Numbered from the stretch's first letter, positions 46,136 through 56,359 are shown. The stretch: 64,000 nucleotides of DNA from Liolophura sinensis (GCF_032854445.1 NC_088306.1:7935924-7999923), one strand, 5' to 3'. Numbers and translations: made by a program. Notes: a model not told the origin generated them from the sequence alone.

Positions 46136-47510
46136 TTTGATGCAGTGTGTAGGAGCTGTCACCAGTTGATTGGACTATGTATGAGTGGTGATCAAAGCGA
46201 GGCTGCATGAAGTTATAATGAAGTAGGCAGGGATTGATTTGACTCACAGTCGAAGTATATGAAGTAATGATAACTAGACACGACATATCTCGTTGATGGT
46301 ATTAATCTGTAGTTACTGAAGTGCTGTCAACTCGTCAAGCACAATGGAACCAGATAATTGTGTTAGTGTCCGGAAAAGTTAGGCTGACTGGGGCTTCTCT
46401 AGAGAAAAACATAAGCGTTGTCTGAAACCTCGACGAAATCTCGGCCTATCGCCTGTAACAGATAAGTGTTTAGGGCATCATATCATGTCAGATAAAGGTA
46501 AACTATTTTTCCAAACATCAGCTTGACTATTAGGTGATTTTCCCCTTGGGTATTTGAAGGCCTCACTTTTTTATGCTTGAGTGCCGTACGTTTTGATATC
46601 CCTCATAAGAGCAGCTCTGTATTGGAATATTGTTAGTTTTCTTCAACGACCACAGGCACAGCTTTCCTTGATACAGCGATTCTATCTTTCACCTGGCCGT
46701 GATGTGATGTACTGACTGAAGGAGACTGATATACTGATTAACTGACTGAGCGATTAGAACGTAATATAGTGACTAAAACACACGAGGTTCGGGTTCAAAC
46801 CTTGAATTCGACAGGGAATTTTTAAATTCCTCCAACTCTCACTGCTCTTGGGTCTTTGGTGACAATAAACTGTGAACCACACTACTATGTTTAACATTTG
46901 TTGAAGACAATTTGTATTTCGTTAACAAAAAGCGCATCGAAACTTCTACACATGACGGAAGTCCAGTCAGCAAGCGATGGAGTAATCAATATATAAGGCT
47001 GCAACAAAACAAGGACCTGTACACATCGCCAGTGACGGAGAGTGCGTCAATACAAAAGATAAACACGGCGAAGGAAAGTATGTCACAGCTGACGTTAAGA
47101 CAATCCAATACTTCATCTTCATATGCTGCGAAAAAAATCCTTTTGTAGATAAATGTCAACCTTCTATGCATGACGCCATTGCTGAGCGGGAGGGCTGCTC
47201 TGGCCTGTCTGTGGTATCCACACACTCACATGATTCTCTGGCTTAAGTGTGCCTGACGACTTGACAGCACCTCAATAGCTCTGTCCTCAGACATGCCCTT
47301 CCCTTGCTAGCCTAACACTAACAAGGTGACAGGTCGAAACGTAGGGCGTAATTATGATTATCTCATACTTACACCGTCCAATCAACCGCCGGCAGCCGTT
47401 CCACGCTTGATCAAACCATACAACCAGCTTTAGCCCAGTAGCAACGGGGTCTGTTTTCGGCAGCTTCGCATCTAGTTTGAAATCTGGTAAGTGGCAGGGT
47501 CAGTCATTAT
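46136..47510 (+). mobile_element. Foldback-like composite: L, tRNA-like box, R
   Basis: Arm L (46136-46400) contains ACCAGTTGATTGGACT and GTGCTGTCAACTCGTCAAGC. Arm R (47170-47510) contains the reverse forms CTTGACAGCACCTCAATAGC, CAAGGTGACAGG and GTCCAATCAACCGCCGGCAG. A tRNA-like box lies between them at 46745-46815, and 46920-47170 is shared with 49735-49985. Module N is absent, unlike the related copies at 48.5 and 58.7 kb. Confidence 0.6.
46745..46815 (+). other. tRNA-like segment with B box
   Basis: GATTAGAACGTAATATAGTG precedes GGTTCGGGTTCAAACC, which fits the polymerase III B box consensus. The same place in the 48.5-kb composite carries a better tRNA-like segment (49600-49684). It is probably a SINE-like head and not a working tRNA, because no cloverleaf closes. 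Confidence 0.45.
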
Positions 47511-47639
47511 AAAGAGTGTACCTCTCTACAGGACTGTAAAGACTCGTGGACTGAAGCAGTCAAGAGATACATGTAGTCTAGCAGTGAAAGATTACAATCA
47601 AGGCCTATTTATGTACACTTATTTTCCGCATGTTCTTAA

Positions 47640-47765
47640 AAGTGGATAGAGGCGAGAAGCAGGTCAGACTTTACTCATCTACGTCAAAGACTCTAAACAG
47701 TCGACACTTTACTCGATTTATCTGACAGCATTGCTGGCGTTGGTGTAATTTTATTCTTGAGCGCA
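47640..47765 (+). repeat. Tail segment shared with 60035-60150
   Basis: GGCGAGAAGCAGGTCAGACT, CTGACAGCATTGCTGGCG and AGTTAGACTATAT correspond to GGCGAGAAGCACGTCAGATT, TTGACAGCATTGCCCGC and TTTAGACTGTAT at 60 kb. It lies beyond arm R in both composites. Confidence 0.7.
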
Positions 47766-47877
47766 GTTAGACTATATGTTAAAATGTAGTTCTTTATTAC
47801 TACATTATATGTTATAAAATATTGTGGTTTTCTGGTTATATATTGTTGTTGTTTTTGACTGATTTGGAATATTTACT

Positions 47878-47960
47878 GCGGCGCAAAGATATAGGAGCCC
47901 GTCATCAATACGGACGCCGTGAGTTCAGAAACAGCTCAAGCTGGCTTCCTCTGCAGGCGT
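47878..47960 (+). mobile_element. SINE1-variant, left half, split by a nested SINE
   Basis: GGCGCAAAGATATAGGAGCC, CGTGAGTTCAG and AGCTGGCTTCCTCTGCAGGC form the front of a SINE1 relative. The right half resumes at 48152-48255 (AGCAGATGCCAGCAAG, GGCCGCCGTCCTATAAG). The whole element corresponds to 60953-61139, where it is uninterrupted. Confidence 0.8.
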
Positions 47961-48150
47961 GTTTTCGAGCTTTAACTCTTATTTTTCTTTTATACGATTT
48001 TAAACACGTCTGTGCTTTTTGTTTTCCTTTTTGATGTTCATATTGTCATATCAAAAACCTTAACCGTCTCGCGTTTTCACCTTGTTCTCGCCACGATATG
48101 GCTGAAATATTGCCGACGTGGCGTTAAGCCATAATCATTCATTCATTCAT
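47961..48150 (+). mobile_element. SINE3 nested in a SINE1 variant
   Basis: The insert ends TCTCGCCACGATATGGCTGA, then AATATTGCCGACGTGGCGTT, then AAGCCATAATCATTCATTC. TCTGCAGGCGT is duplicated exactly at 47950-47960 and 48151-48161. The front half shows no obvious tRNA head, so the copy may be 5' truncated. Confidence 0.9.
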
Positions 48151-48274
48151 TCTGCAGGCGTAAGTTGGAGCAGATGCCAGCAAGATATTGATTCTTGTAG
48201 GTGTCCCGATTTACTGCCCCGTTTCCTCCAAACGGCTGGCCGCCGTCCTATAAGTGGATATTTTAAGTACATGT

Positions 48275-48352
48275 AGAAAATTAAATTCAGTCCGATACAA
48301 AGCTATATTGGTTATGGACATCCACACAGGGGAGTTAACCTAAGTATGTCAT
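48275..48352 (+). repeat. Inverted repeat, left arm
   Basis: The core 48283-48345 is the reverse complement of 48878-48940 with one mismatch in 63. The arms are about 530 bp apart. The right arm belongs to the foldback composite (related block at 59200-59260), and the left arm has no counterpart in the 59-kb copy. Confidence 0.9.
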
Positions 48353-48869
48353 ATACGTATGCAATTATTGTCGTGGGTAAAGTTTTATGGAGTAAATGTT
48401 CCCTGATACGTACAAATGTATCTGGAGTATACCAATATGACTGTGATTCTCCTGGAAACCTGTGATCATTTTGTTAGGGGTAACCTGGAGACGGTGCAAA
48501 TTTACGGCGACAAATTTATGGAGGTGCTATCAACTCGTCAGATACCGAATTTCGTTAGTTTCTGAATAGGTAAGACTCGATGGGGCATCTCTCACAAGAA
48601 AAATTAGCGTTAAATAAAAGTTAAACCAAGTCTTGGCTTAGAGTCTTTTTTAGGTAATAGGCAATAGGCGATGATAAGTTGTTAGGCGACACCTTGAGTA
48701 TTACGCTTAGCCTTCGAACTGACATCAATGATGCATTTGAAGGTGGCTAGTTTGGATTATTATCAACACATCATGTCAAGAAAGAGCTACCTACTGCCAT
48801 TTTCTGTATTAGGTTTATTCTACGCCGTAACACAATGGCGATTATGTCGCTTCGTTTCTGTATGCTTAT

Positions 48870-48948
48870 GTTGACAACTTAGGTTAACTCCCCTGTGTGG
48901 ATGTCCATAACAAATATAGCTTTGTATCGGACTGAATTTAGTTTTTCT
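48870..48948 (-). repeat. Inverted repeat, right arm
   Basis: Partner of 48275-48352. It contains AGGTTAACTCCCCTGTGTGG and AGCTTTGTATCGGACTGAAT. Confidence 0.9.
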
Positions 48949-49019
48949 AGCGCTGACCGTCACTATGTTCCCACATTCATCGACTCTTATTCTCTCCTGG
49001 CCGTGGGGTGTATACGGTT

Positions 49020-49210
49020 AAGACTGTTTGCCCAGCACGGATTTCAGAGCACTTGAAGCTGCCGCTAGACCGACTACTGCTGAGTCCATCTGTAGATTTT
49101 CACAATGGTTTATGTCGACCTCATGGCTTACGTCTTCAAATCGGCAAATAAGCAGACCATGTCTCGAGACTGCTGTGATGTCTAACGTATCGATGCATAA
49201 GGCCAAAGAT
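49020..49210 (+). repeat. Module N with a long antisense frame
   Basis: GACTGTTTGCCCAGCACGG, GAGCACTTGAAGCTGCCGCT and AAATAAGCAGACCATGTCTC match 59325-59515 and 33525-33700. The minus frame 49018-49368 shares residues in register with 33378-33797. Confidence 0.65.
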
Positions 49211-49599
49211 AGTAAAATCAACAAAATGGATTTTTTTCTTTGCGAATGAGTGTAAAGGAAAAGTGTCGAGTAAACTGATGTGTCACTAGAGAACCTGAAC
49301 TGTTTTGTCAATATCTGGGTCATTGGTTTCTTCCGAATAGAAGCTGGTGAGCACTGAATCTCCTCCATGCAGCATGCTCATCTACTCAGCTGGAATAATG
49401 ATGGCTCTTTTTATCTGGACGGGAAGTATAATTCCTGTCGTTATTAGGCGTTTCTCTGGAAGTTAAGTTACGTTATCCGGGACAAACGTCTAGAGTCGTA
49501 ATGATACAAGTCAGATTCTCCCTCAACGATAGTAGGTTATAGATTTGTCTAAACACCAGAGCCGAATAACAGGTACGTTGTATGACGTAAGCTGGAGAT

Positions 49600-49684
49600 G
49601 GCCGTGGTCCAGTGGCCAGAATACAAAAGACTTGTCTTTCAATCGTGAGGGCGCACAGCATCGGGTTCGAACCTAGCCTTGGAT
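49600..49684 (+). other. tRNA-like segment (A- and B-box-like)
   Basis: GGCCGTGGTCCAGTGGCCAG is A box-like and GGGTTCGAACC (49663-49673) is a canonical B box about 50 bases downstream, as in tRNA genes. The acceptor ends do not pair well, so I call it a tRNA-derived SINE head and not a gene. The same front (GGCCGTGGTCCATTGACCAG) lies at 59599-59620 but is cut before the B box. Confidence 0.55.
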
Positions 49685-50773
49685 GGGAAATTTATAGATT
49701 CCCAGGATTTGCTTAACATTTGTTAAAGACGAATTGTCTTTCACCAACATATGGCGCATTGAAACTTCTAGACACGAAGACAGTCCAGTCAGCGAGAGTA
49801 ATCAATACATAACAGACCAACAAAGCAAGCACCTGTAAATATCGATTGACAACATCGCCAGTGAAGGAGAGTGCATCAATACAAAGGACAAACACGGTGA
49901 AGAAAAGTATATTCGAGCTGACGTTATGACAAACGCAATACTTAATCTTGGTATACTATGAAAAAATCATTTTTGTAGATAAATGTTAAGCTTTCATGCT
50001 TGACGCTATTGCTAGCTCGGAGGAATGCTCCAGCCAGACTCTCGTGTCCAGACACTAATACAATTCCCGAGCTTTAGGGTGTCTGACGAGTTGTCGGCTC
50101 CTCAATAACCGTGTCTCCTAACAGGCCCTTTCCTGGCTAGACTAACACTAACGAGGTGACTGGTCATGCCCCGACCGAGCCTCGTTATGATTACCTCCTG
50201 CTTACACCGCCCAGTCAACCGCTGGAAGGCATTACACACTTCATCAAACCAAGACCCAGTAACAACGGGGTCGGTTTTCGGCAGTTTGGCGCCTATTCAT
50301 TTGGAATGTGATTAGTAACAGGGTCAGTTACTGTAAAGACTATAGCTCTCTTCTGGGTTATTAGTGAAGACTGCGGTACTGAAGAGGTGTACAGATACAT
50401 GTAGTCGGACTGTAAAAAGCTCCAATCAAGGACTTTTCATGACCACTTATCTTTTATATTTGCCTAACAGTGGATGAAGGTTAGAAGCAAGTTTCTCTTG
50501 TAGAGAAGCACTGAAGATCGGTCCAACATGCCCAGCGGATCAGGGGGCAGTGACGGAAAGAGTTATCATTGGCTGGTTGTGTTTCTTTATATTTGCGGAT
50601 AAATAACCTACTGTAACGAACTCCACAAACAGCGATAAATCATGAAAGTATTATGAATTTACACTGTCCATTTTTTTTTTCAAGAAAGAATTGTGTTTTT
50701 TTTAAATTAACACTGGCTTAACTTTAATGGAAATAGAAGCGCAGCCACGTGTCGTCTATTATTGTCGTCTATT

Positions 50774-51043
50774 AAGTGAGTGATTGAGTGCTTAGTGTTT
50801 AACGTAATACATAACAATCTTTCAGTCATCCGACGACGAAGGAGTCTTCAGACTGTGTGTAATGTGCCCCCTTCTTGCAAGACGTATTCCCAGCGCTCTT
50901 TTATGTAGTGCAGATTCACTGAGACGAATTACCGAAGGCAATTATATTGATATTGGGTCAACCAGTTGTTGTGACCCGACCCATTTTTAACACTCGATCT
51001 TCAGCCGACGAAGCGGATGCTCTACCAACTGCCATCGTAGCCG
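50774..51043 (-). mobile_element. SINE2 copy, nearly full length
   Basis: In plus orientation it reads GTGAGTGATTGAGTGCTTAG, TCCGACGACGAAGGAGTCTT, GCGCTCTTTTATGTAGTGCA, ACCGAAGGCAATTATATTGA and GAAGCGGATGCTCTACCAAC, that is, SINE2 from tail to head. The tRNA-like head is kept but the anticodon region has changed. Confidence 0.9.
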
Positions 51044-51044
51044 G

Positions 51045-51738
51045 TCTCGTCTGAGATTGTGCCAATATGTAGTCTTCTAGACAGCATGGCGAGGTGGTAA
51101 CACCTTTGTGTTGAATTCTCTGTTCTGGAAAACATTAATTTTGGTTTGCGGAAGTTGTCAGATTACCACCACTTATAGCATAAATGTTCATCATTTGCTA
51201 CCCAAACTCTGCTTGCTTGATTCACAAAATATTCTAAATATATCAGCGTTAAATAATAAATCAATCAATGAAAGCAACCATCTGGAAAGCATACCAATGA
51301 AAACAGAAATATTGTGCTTCTTCACCAAACTTCAAAGCGGTCAGATAATTCCTGTTGTTCAGTATAAAAACTTACAATTCTTGACTAAATACGTTTTTCA
51401 GAAGATTGAACTGTATCTCAATTCCAATGTTACCATTTGTCTTTTAAGTCAAGTATAAAAAAAAAAACACTACAGTGAATGGCAATTCCACTGGTCTTTC
51501 CAGCAAAGTTCCAGGGGAATAATTTCTCATTGAATGATCTTAATTTATCTGTAAGTTGACTGGGTTTCAGCACAGCTGTGGCGAAAACACTACGTAGCAA
51601 AATGTTGACAGACAAGAGTAAGACATGGCAATTATTTGAAGCTAATATAAAATTAGTTCAAAGTTTGGATTGTAATTGTAGAGCTTAGTTTAGTTTTTTT
51701 ACGTGTAAACTGCATCGTTTCTGTCGGTGTAGATCTCA
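51045..51738. other. No feature recognised
   Basis: The 116-codon plus frame 51108-51458 sits here. It is AT-rich, rich in Leu, Ile and Asn, and matches no family I know. No copy of it appears in the second duplication unit. Confidence 0.3.
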
Positions 51739-51740
51739 GG

Positions 51741-52335
51741 GGTCTGTGCTCTAGGTGGCCTAATGTTCGTCGGAATTCATTGGAATCATCGAAGAACCGA
51801 AACAACTGATTCCGGACATCAGTATTGGTCATCTGTTCTTCTTAGTGTCCTGACTTTGCTGCTTTAGCGAATCTTATATTTATTATACTCATAACCCAGA
51901 TGCTCCGAACAGAAATGCTGTCGGCTCCACACAGCTGTAAACTTAGAGATTACACATGCACAAGACAGATACAACGATCGCTTAATCAATACTGACAGAC
52001 TAAACCACACATTCATGGAATGGACATTAAGGAGCGAGAGGAAGCTCAACGGGAGGATGCGCGGCCAAAAAGCTCTGACACATGGGGAACGTATTCTACC
52101 GGATCTCCAGACGTGATTAGCTTCTTCCATGAATCATAGGGTCCAAAATATGGGGTAGACAGCGATTGTGGGAGTGTTTGTTGCACTTGTTGTAAAAGAT
52201 ATGAAGTGTATGTGTGTACATCACATGGTAGGAATGTTTGTCGAGAACTTGACAAAGGATCGTAGTTTACAATCTACACTCCAGTTTTAGCAAACTGTAA
52301 AATCCACAGCGATGATAACTCAGTAATATCATATA
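51741..52335 (+). repeat. Module E, first unit
   Basis: GTGCTCTAGGTGGCCTA, a GTAAACT stretch, GACAGACTAAACCACACATT, AGGAGCGAGAGGAAGCTCA, TTGTCGAGAACTTG and GTAAAATCCACAG parallel 61816-62390 in the same order, closing both large units. Confidence 0.65.
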
Positions 52336-52515
52336 CTAGTATCAAGTCGTATTTATAATCGGTTACCATTAGGGGTAAGTCGGAATATTGGAAATCAACA
52401 AATACGATCAAATTTCGGCGTATCCGACAATGATCAAGTTGTGTGGCTTGAGAGAGACTTACAAGGCACGTAGAAGCCCACAAAGCTTACCGTCGTGGGA
52501 GCGGTTGTGTGATAA

Positions 52516-52955
52516 GCAGATCTCAACCCCATCGAACATCTTTGGGATGAGTTGAAACAATCAGTCTATCGTCGAGTTGGGATGGAGTCCACTCTTGACG
52601 ATTTGAGACGCCACCTTCAGGAAGAGTGGTTAGCCATCTTCGTGGCGGCTACACACGATATTGATAATTACTGATCATCGAATGAAAATGATCGAATTCT
52701 GTGATAAAAAAATAATTGCCGCTGAAAAATCTAGTTGACTCCTTTTGTTAAATTTTCAAAATCGACCGATTTTCAGTTTGCGCATGCCCATTAGCGCACA
52801 GCTGCACCTGCACGTTAATCCTTGATATACCACGTCCGGCAGATTACTGGGATGATGTGTGCAAAATTTCATTGCGATCTGGTACATACCACAGGAGAGA
52901 TCAAACAAGTTTGAAGGTGGGAGGGGGAACTTACTTTTGTTCCACTGTTTAGATA
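52516..52955 (+). pseudogene. Tc1/mariner transposase C-terminal fragment and 3' end
   Basis: An uninterrupted stretch from 52516 to the TGA at 52674 gives 52 residues starting ADLNPIEHLWDELKQSVYRR and continuing with TLDDLRRHLQEEW. This is the third catalytic motif region of Tc1 enzymes (normally PDLNPIEHLWD), including the catalytic acidic residue in IEH. Everything upstream is missing: a stop lies just before it, and the preceding DNA reads as module E. Downstream DNA to CTTTTGTTCCACTGTTTAG (about 52937-52955) looks like a Tc1-type 3' terminus. It is a different lineage from the relic at 10.7 kb. Confidence 0.85.
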
Positions 52956-53189
52956 AATCTTGAGTTTGACAACAGAATAAATAAATAGTTGCATGAAATA
53001 ATAATTACAGAGATATACATTGGTGCTTAACATGGTATGTTTTAGCATGATCAGTGATACACGTATATGGTGTCAAACAGTTTATTAATATAATGACTTT
53101 GTTGCTGACAGAATTTTGGGGAGTCAGTGAGGAATTGCCTATTCAACGCTTGAGCACCTGGTGTCTTTACAAACCACATCATTCTGATT

Positions 53190-53375
53190 TGAGCCTACCA
53201 TGCGTCCACAGGAAAAAAAATCCTGTGTGGAACTGATCTAAGCTTCGCAATCCCCTCTTGCCTGCCGTGTTGATGGTTAGGTCACAGAACAGTACTCGGT
53301 TAAAAATAACGCTTTGCGCAAAGAAACGTGGACGAACGTAGTGAGCTCTTAAATCTAGTTCAAATCCTTATAAAC
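53190..53375 (-). repeat. Module D copy (inverted), second unit
   Basis: GATGGTTAGGTCACAGAACA, TTTGCGCAAAGAAACGTGGA and CGAACGTAGTGAGCTCTTAA are the reverse of 4845-5010. It precedes module a as in the first unit. Confidence 0.55.
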
Positions 53376-53724
53376 ATATTAATGACCGGATTAGATTAGT
53401 TCAATGCGGACTTTTATCACAACGATGTAAGCCGCAGCATTTTTTCTGTTTCCTCACGTTTTACTTCTACTGAATAGTCGTTAATTGTAAATTAATCTGG
53501 CATAAGATTTACAAGAACATTTCGCACTTTTTTGCTAATATGACGAATAACACTGGGGTTTGTCATTCTATTACAAAATTTGTTTTGTTGATTTCAGAAA
53601 AGCCAACGCTCTGCCAGTTCAGGCCTAAGAATCTTACTGTATAACATATTCCGACATGCTTAACATTTCAGTCATTTCAGGCATCTCCAGAGCCGGTGAC
53701 AAAAACGCAGTCTTTGTAGACTTT

Positions 53725-53977
53725 CCAGTCACTTTATTGTCTCTGAAGCCATACATGACACGTAACAGTCACTGGAGACACCTGTGTTATTGTGGCATGT
53801 CTATAGACTCATAACACTCACTGCACACTTGCCAGACACACTGCTGACACACTGAAGTCACTTTAGTCTCTTTTAAGTCATATAACAGTAGCCCTAAACA
53901 CCCCTTGGGCACTGTAGACATAGCAACTGAGAACTCGAAATCTTAGACGGACAGCCGTTTTGTAGTTATCTCCCTTG
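53725..53977 (+). repeat. Module a, second unit
   Basis: CCAGTCACTTTATTGTCTCT, CATGACACGTAACAGTCACT, AAGTCACTTTAGTCTC and TAGTTATCTCCCTTG follow the order of 42345-42600. Confidence 0.65.
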
Positions 53978-54186
53978 ATTAAAATCATTTCACGCATGTA
54001 GCTATTTAGCACATGTGATACCCGGTAGGACTCCACGTATTATCTGTATGATCCAGCCACACGTAAAGATGAGTATCTATTGGTGAACCAGTGTGTGTAG
54101 TATGATCTATCAAAAATCTACAACATTCAGCATTGTATACAATAAGTGCCTTGGCGTTATGCAATAAAGAAATTATTGATTTTTTA

Positions 54187-54325
54187 TTGATTTATTTATT
54201 TGATTGGTGTTTTACGCCGTTCTCAAGAATATTTCACTAGCCAGCATTATGGCGGGAGGAAACCGGGCACAGCCCGAGGGAAACCCATGATCATCCACAG
54301 GTTGCTGGAAGACCTCCCCACGTAC
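54187..54325 (-). mobile_element. SINE1 copy, 5' truncated, with 13-bp target-site duplication
   Basis: GGTGTTTTACGCCGTTCTCA, CCGGGCACAGCCCGAGGGAA and CACAGGTTGCTGGAAGACCT identify the SINE1 3' part in reverse. TATTGATTTTTTA flanks it at 54174-54186 and 54326-54338. It lies between modules a and b in the second unit and is absent from the first. Confidence 0.93.
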
Positions 54326-54414
54326 TATTGATTTTTTAAAGTTGATGTCAAATCAGTAGTAAAATCAATCACACATATCAGGGACAGGCTACCCTTGTGC
54401 CCCCACACTTATTT

Positions 54415-54655
54415 TCAGTTATGGTGGAAATGAAAATAAGCACACTAGAGATACCCCTCTTCAGTAATAAATGCATACAAAGTGCAGACGTGTCTGGGTC
54501 TCGGCGGGGATTGTGTATATGTGTGGACCCTTTCAAACACGCGAATTAACGTATTACGTATGGATGTATTCAACACTCGGTGTGTTTCCGCCTTTTTCGA
54601 TATGACCGTAACAGGCAACACATGCTTTATTGTGTGTTCCTGGAAAACCTTCACA
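54415..54655 (+). repeat. Module b, second unit
   Basis: CACACTAGAGATACCCCTCT, AGTAATAAATGCATACAAAG, GGATGTATTCAACACTCGGT, ACCGTAACAGGCAACACATG and GTGTTCCTGGAAAACC match the first unit. The minus frame 54445-54690 shares peptide spacing with the plus frame 3979-4218. Confidence 0.65.
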
Positions 54656-54779
54656 GGTATAAACTTTGAAGCACACCAATCATTGCGCATGTCTGTTCTA
54701 AAACTGACGATTGAGCAGCGTTACAGAGAGAAATCGTCTTGGTGTCAAATCTCTGGCGAGTGCATTGCTTAACGATTGG

Positions 54780-55435
54780 CCGGTTTTTACGTTCCGCAGA
54801 GAGGTTATCAGTGTATACATTTTACAGAATTCGTGCCATTTAGTGCGAACAATGCTAAGCAATGATAAACATAAGAATAACGCACACAGAAAAGGATAAT
54901 AAGAATGCCTATAATCATAAAAAGCGCAGGTTTTATCCTGGGATGAGAAATACATTTACCGAAAACCATAAAGATACTATAACGGTGATTTTGTGGTAAA
55001 AAAGGTCAGTGCAAACATCAGTCAAACTCTGGCTGTTATGTTAGAAAAGCTCAGATAATTACCTTTGGCAAAGTATCAGTCGCGTCTTGCAAATTTATTC
55101 ACCAGTGTCTTGCCTTTTCACCAATATATGCTAACACTTCTTTTTAAAATAAAAAAAATGTGTTCATCTTTATTGATTTACACAAAATGCTTGACGTTTG
55201 ATTCAGGTTCGGCCCCTGATGACAAATCTTATGTGAGCTTACGCTGGAGATGTGTAAAACATCGGTCTCTCTGTGACTGGTGCCAGGTGGGGCTGTACAG
55301 TTCGAGATTCAGCCTACTGATCGCTTCGGCTGGTTATACGTATCTGCGGAACAGGTTTTTTTCTGCGGAGGTTTACGTACGGGTATTGATCTTATTTACC
55401 TCTAACACAGCAACAGACAGCCACAGGTATAACAC
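54780..55435. other. Between modules b and d, unassigned
   Basis: The plus frame 55065-55448 (127 codons) overlaps here but shows no domain. ACACAGGTAAAAGATAACG at its end is already module d. Confidence 0.3.
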
Positions 55436-55439
55436 AGGT

Positions 55440-55970
55440 AAAAGATAACGTAGATCTCCCTGACGTAACAAAGCGCCGGATTATCGCCTAACTCGCACCT
55501 GTTGTTTTCACCGGGCAGCCTCTCTGAAAATGGGTTGAATGGCAAGCCAAACATATGGCCTACATGGGCTACCTGTCTCAAGGCTTCACAGATCCAATGC
55601 ATTTTAACAGAGGACTCCAGGGAAATGAACTCCTAGATTAAGGATGCAGGACGAACGAATGTCTGGTCTCTTGGGACTATGGTAGGCAGGCACAAACGTT
55701 TGTTTTTGGCGGAGGAAGAACAGACGCCCGAAAGGTTGAAAAAAGCGCCGCTCTGATTGGTTGTCTCGTTAGACTTTGTGCCGGGTTCTTCCGGGAATAG
55801 CCTCGAATACAACAGCTATGACTTTTCAGCTCATCGATTTACACTCTATCTAACTACAATTTGTTTTTGTGTCGTCAGTAAAAATAACCGAACCAGTCTG
55901 AAGGATGGTGCATGCAGCGCCTCTAAATTACATAGGACATCGGGTACTCCAAGAAAAAAAGATGTGGCAA
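55440..55970 (+). repeat. Module d, second unit
   Basis: AGATAACGTAGATCTCCCTG, AAGCGCCGGATTATCGCC, TTTGTTTTTGGCGGAGGAAG, GAACAGACGCCCG, AAAAAGCGCCGCTCTGATTG and CTCATCGATTTACACTC are in module order. The plus frame 55757-55981 shares FCVVSKN and later residues with 961-1167 on the minus strand. Confidence 0.8.
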
Positions 55971-56189
55971 GGCATTTATAACGGATCATTGGCACGTTTT
56001 CCGAGAAACGATGCGAGGCCGAAAAGTTTCAAAGGATCAAAACAAAACCGAATCAAAATTTAAGAAGTCTGGTGTTAATTTAAATGCTATTCTACCAGTA
56101 GATTGAAAGCCTTTTATTTTGCTATGATCTCCGTAGACATCTTCAGCGAATAGACGCTTTCATATGTCTGGCATAACCGGTGAACAGAC

Positions 56190-56300
56190 GTTTTTAATTA
56201 TATTGCATTTCTGCATAAACTGAGATTATGCCGGTAGTCTACGCATCCCCGAGGCCTGGTCCCTTTGCATTGTTAAAATGTGATTCTGTGTTAAATGTCT
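56190..56300 (+). repeat. Module c, second unit
   Basis: Matches 44348-44480. Here c comes after d, whereas in the first unit it comes before d, so the internal order has been rearranged. Confidence 0.65.
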
Positions 56301-56359
56301 TTAACTGTATTTTATTGCTGCATAAACCAGGATTCAGCATTTCCGAGTTCTGGTCTCCT

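Larger units (their letters stand above)
48510..50360 (+). mobile_element. Foldback-like composite: L, N, tRNA-like box, R
   Basis: A shortened arm L (48510-48635, GGTGCTATCAACTCGTCAGA) is followed by a block shared with 59000-59290 (TGAGTATTACGCTTAGCC), then N (49020-49210), the tRNA-like segment (49600-49684), a block shared with 46920-47170, and arm R (49985-50360, with CACTAACGAGGTGACTGGTC, CATGCCCCGACCGAGCCTCG and CCAGTCAACCGCTGGAAGGC). It is the most complete internal order among the four composites. Confidence 0.65.

Noticed and set aside
51108-51458. 116-codon plus-strand frame
   Set aside because: Strongly AT-driven composition, no domain, and no equivalent in the second duplication unit.
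55065-55448. 127-codon plus-strand frame before module d
   Set aside because: It runs into module d, which is repetitive, and shows no recognisable domain.
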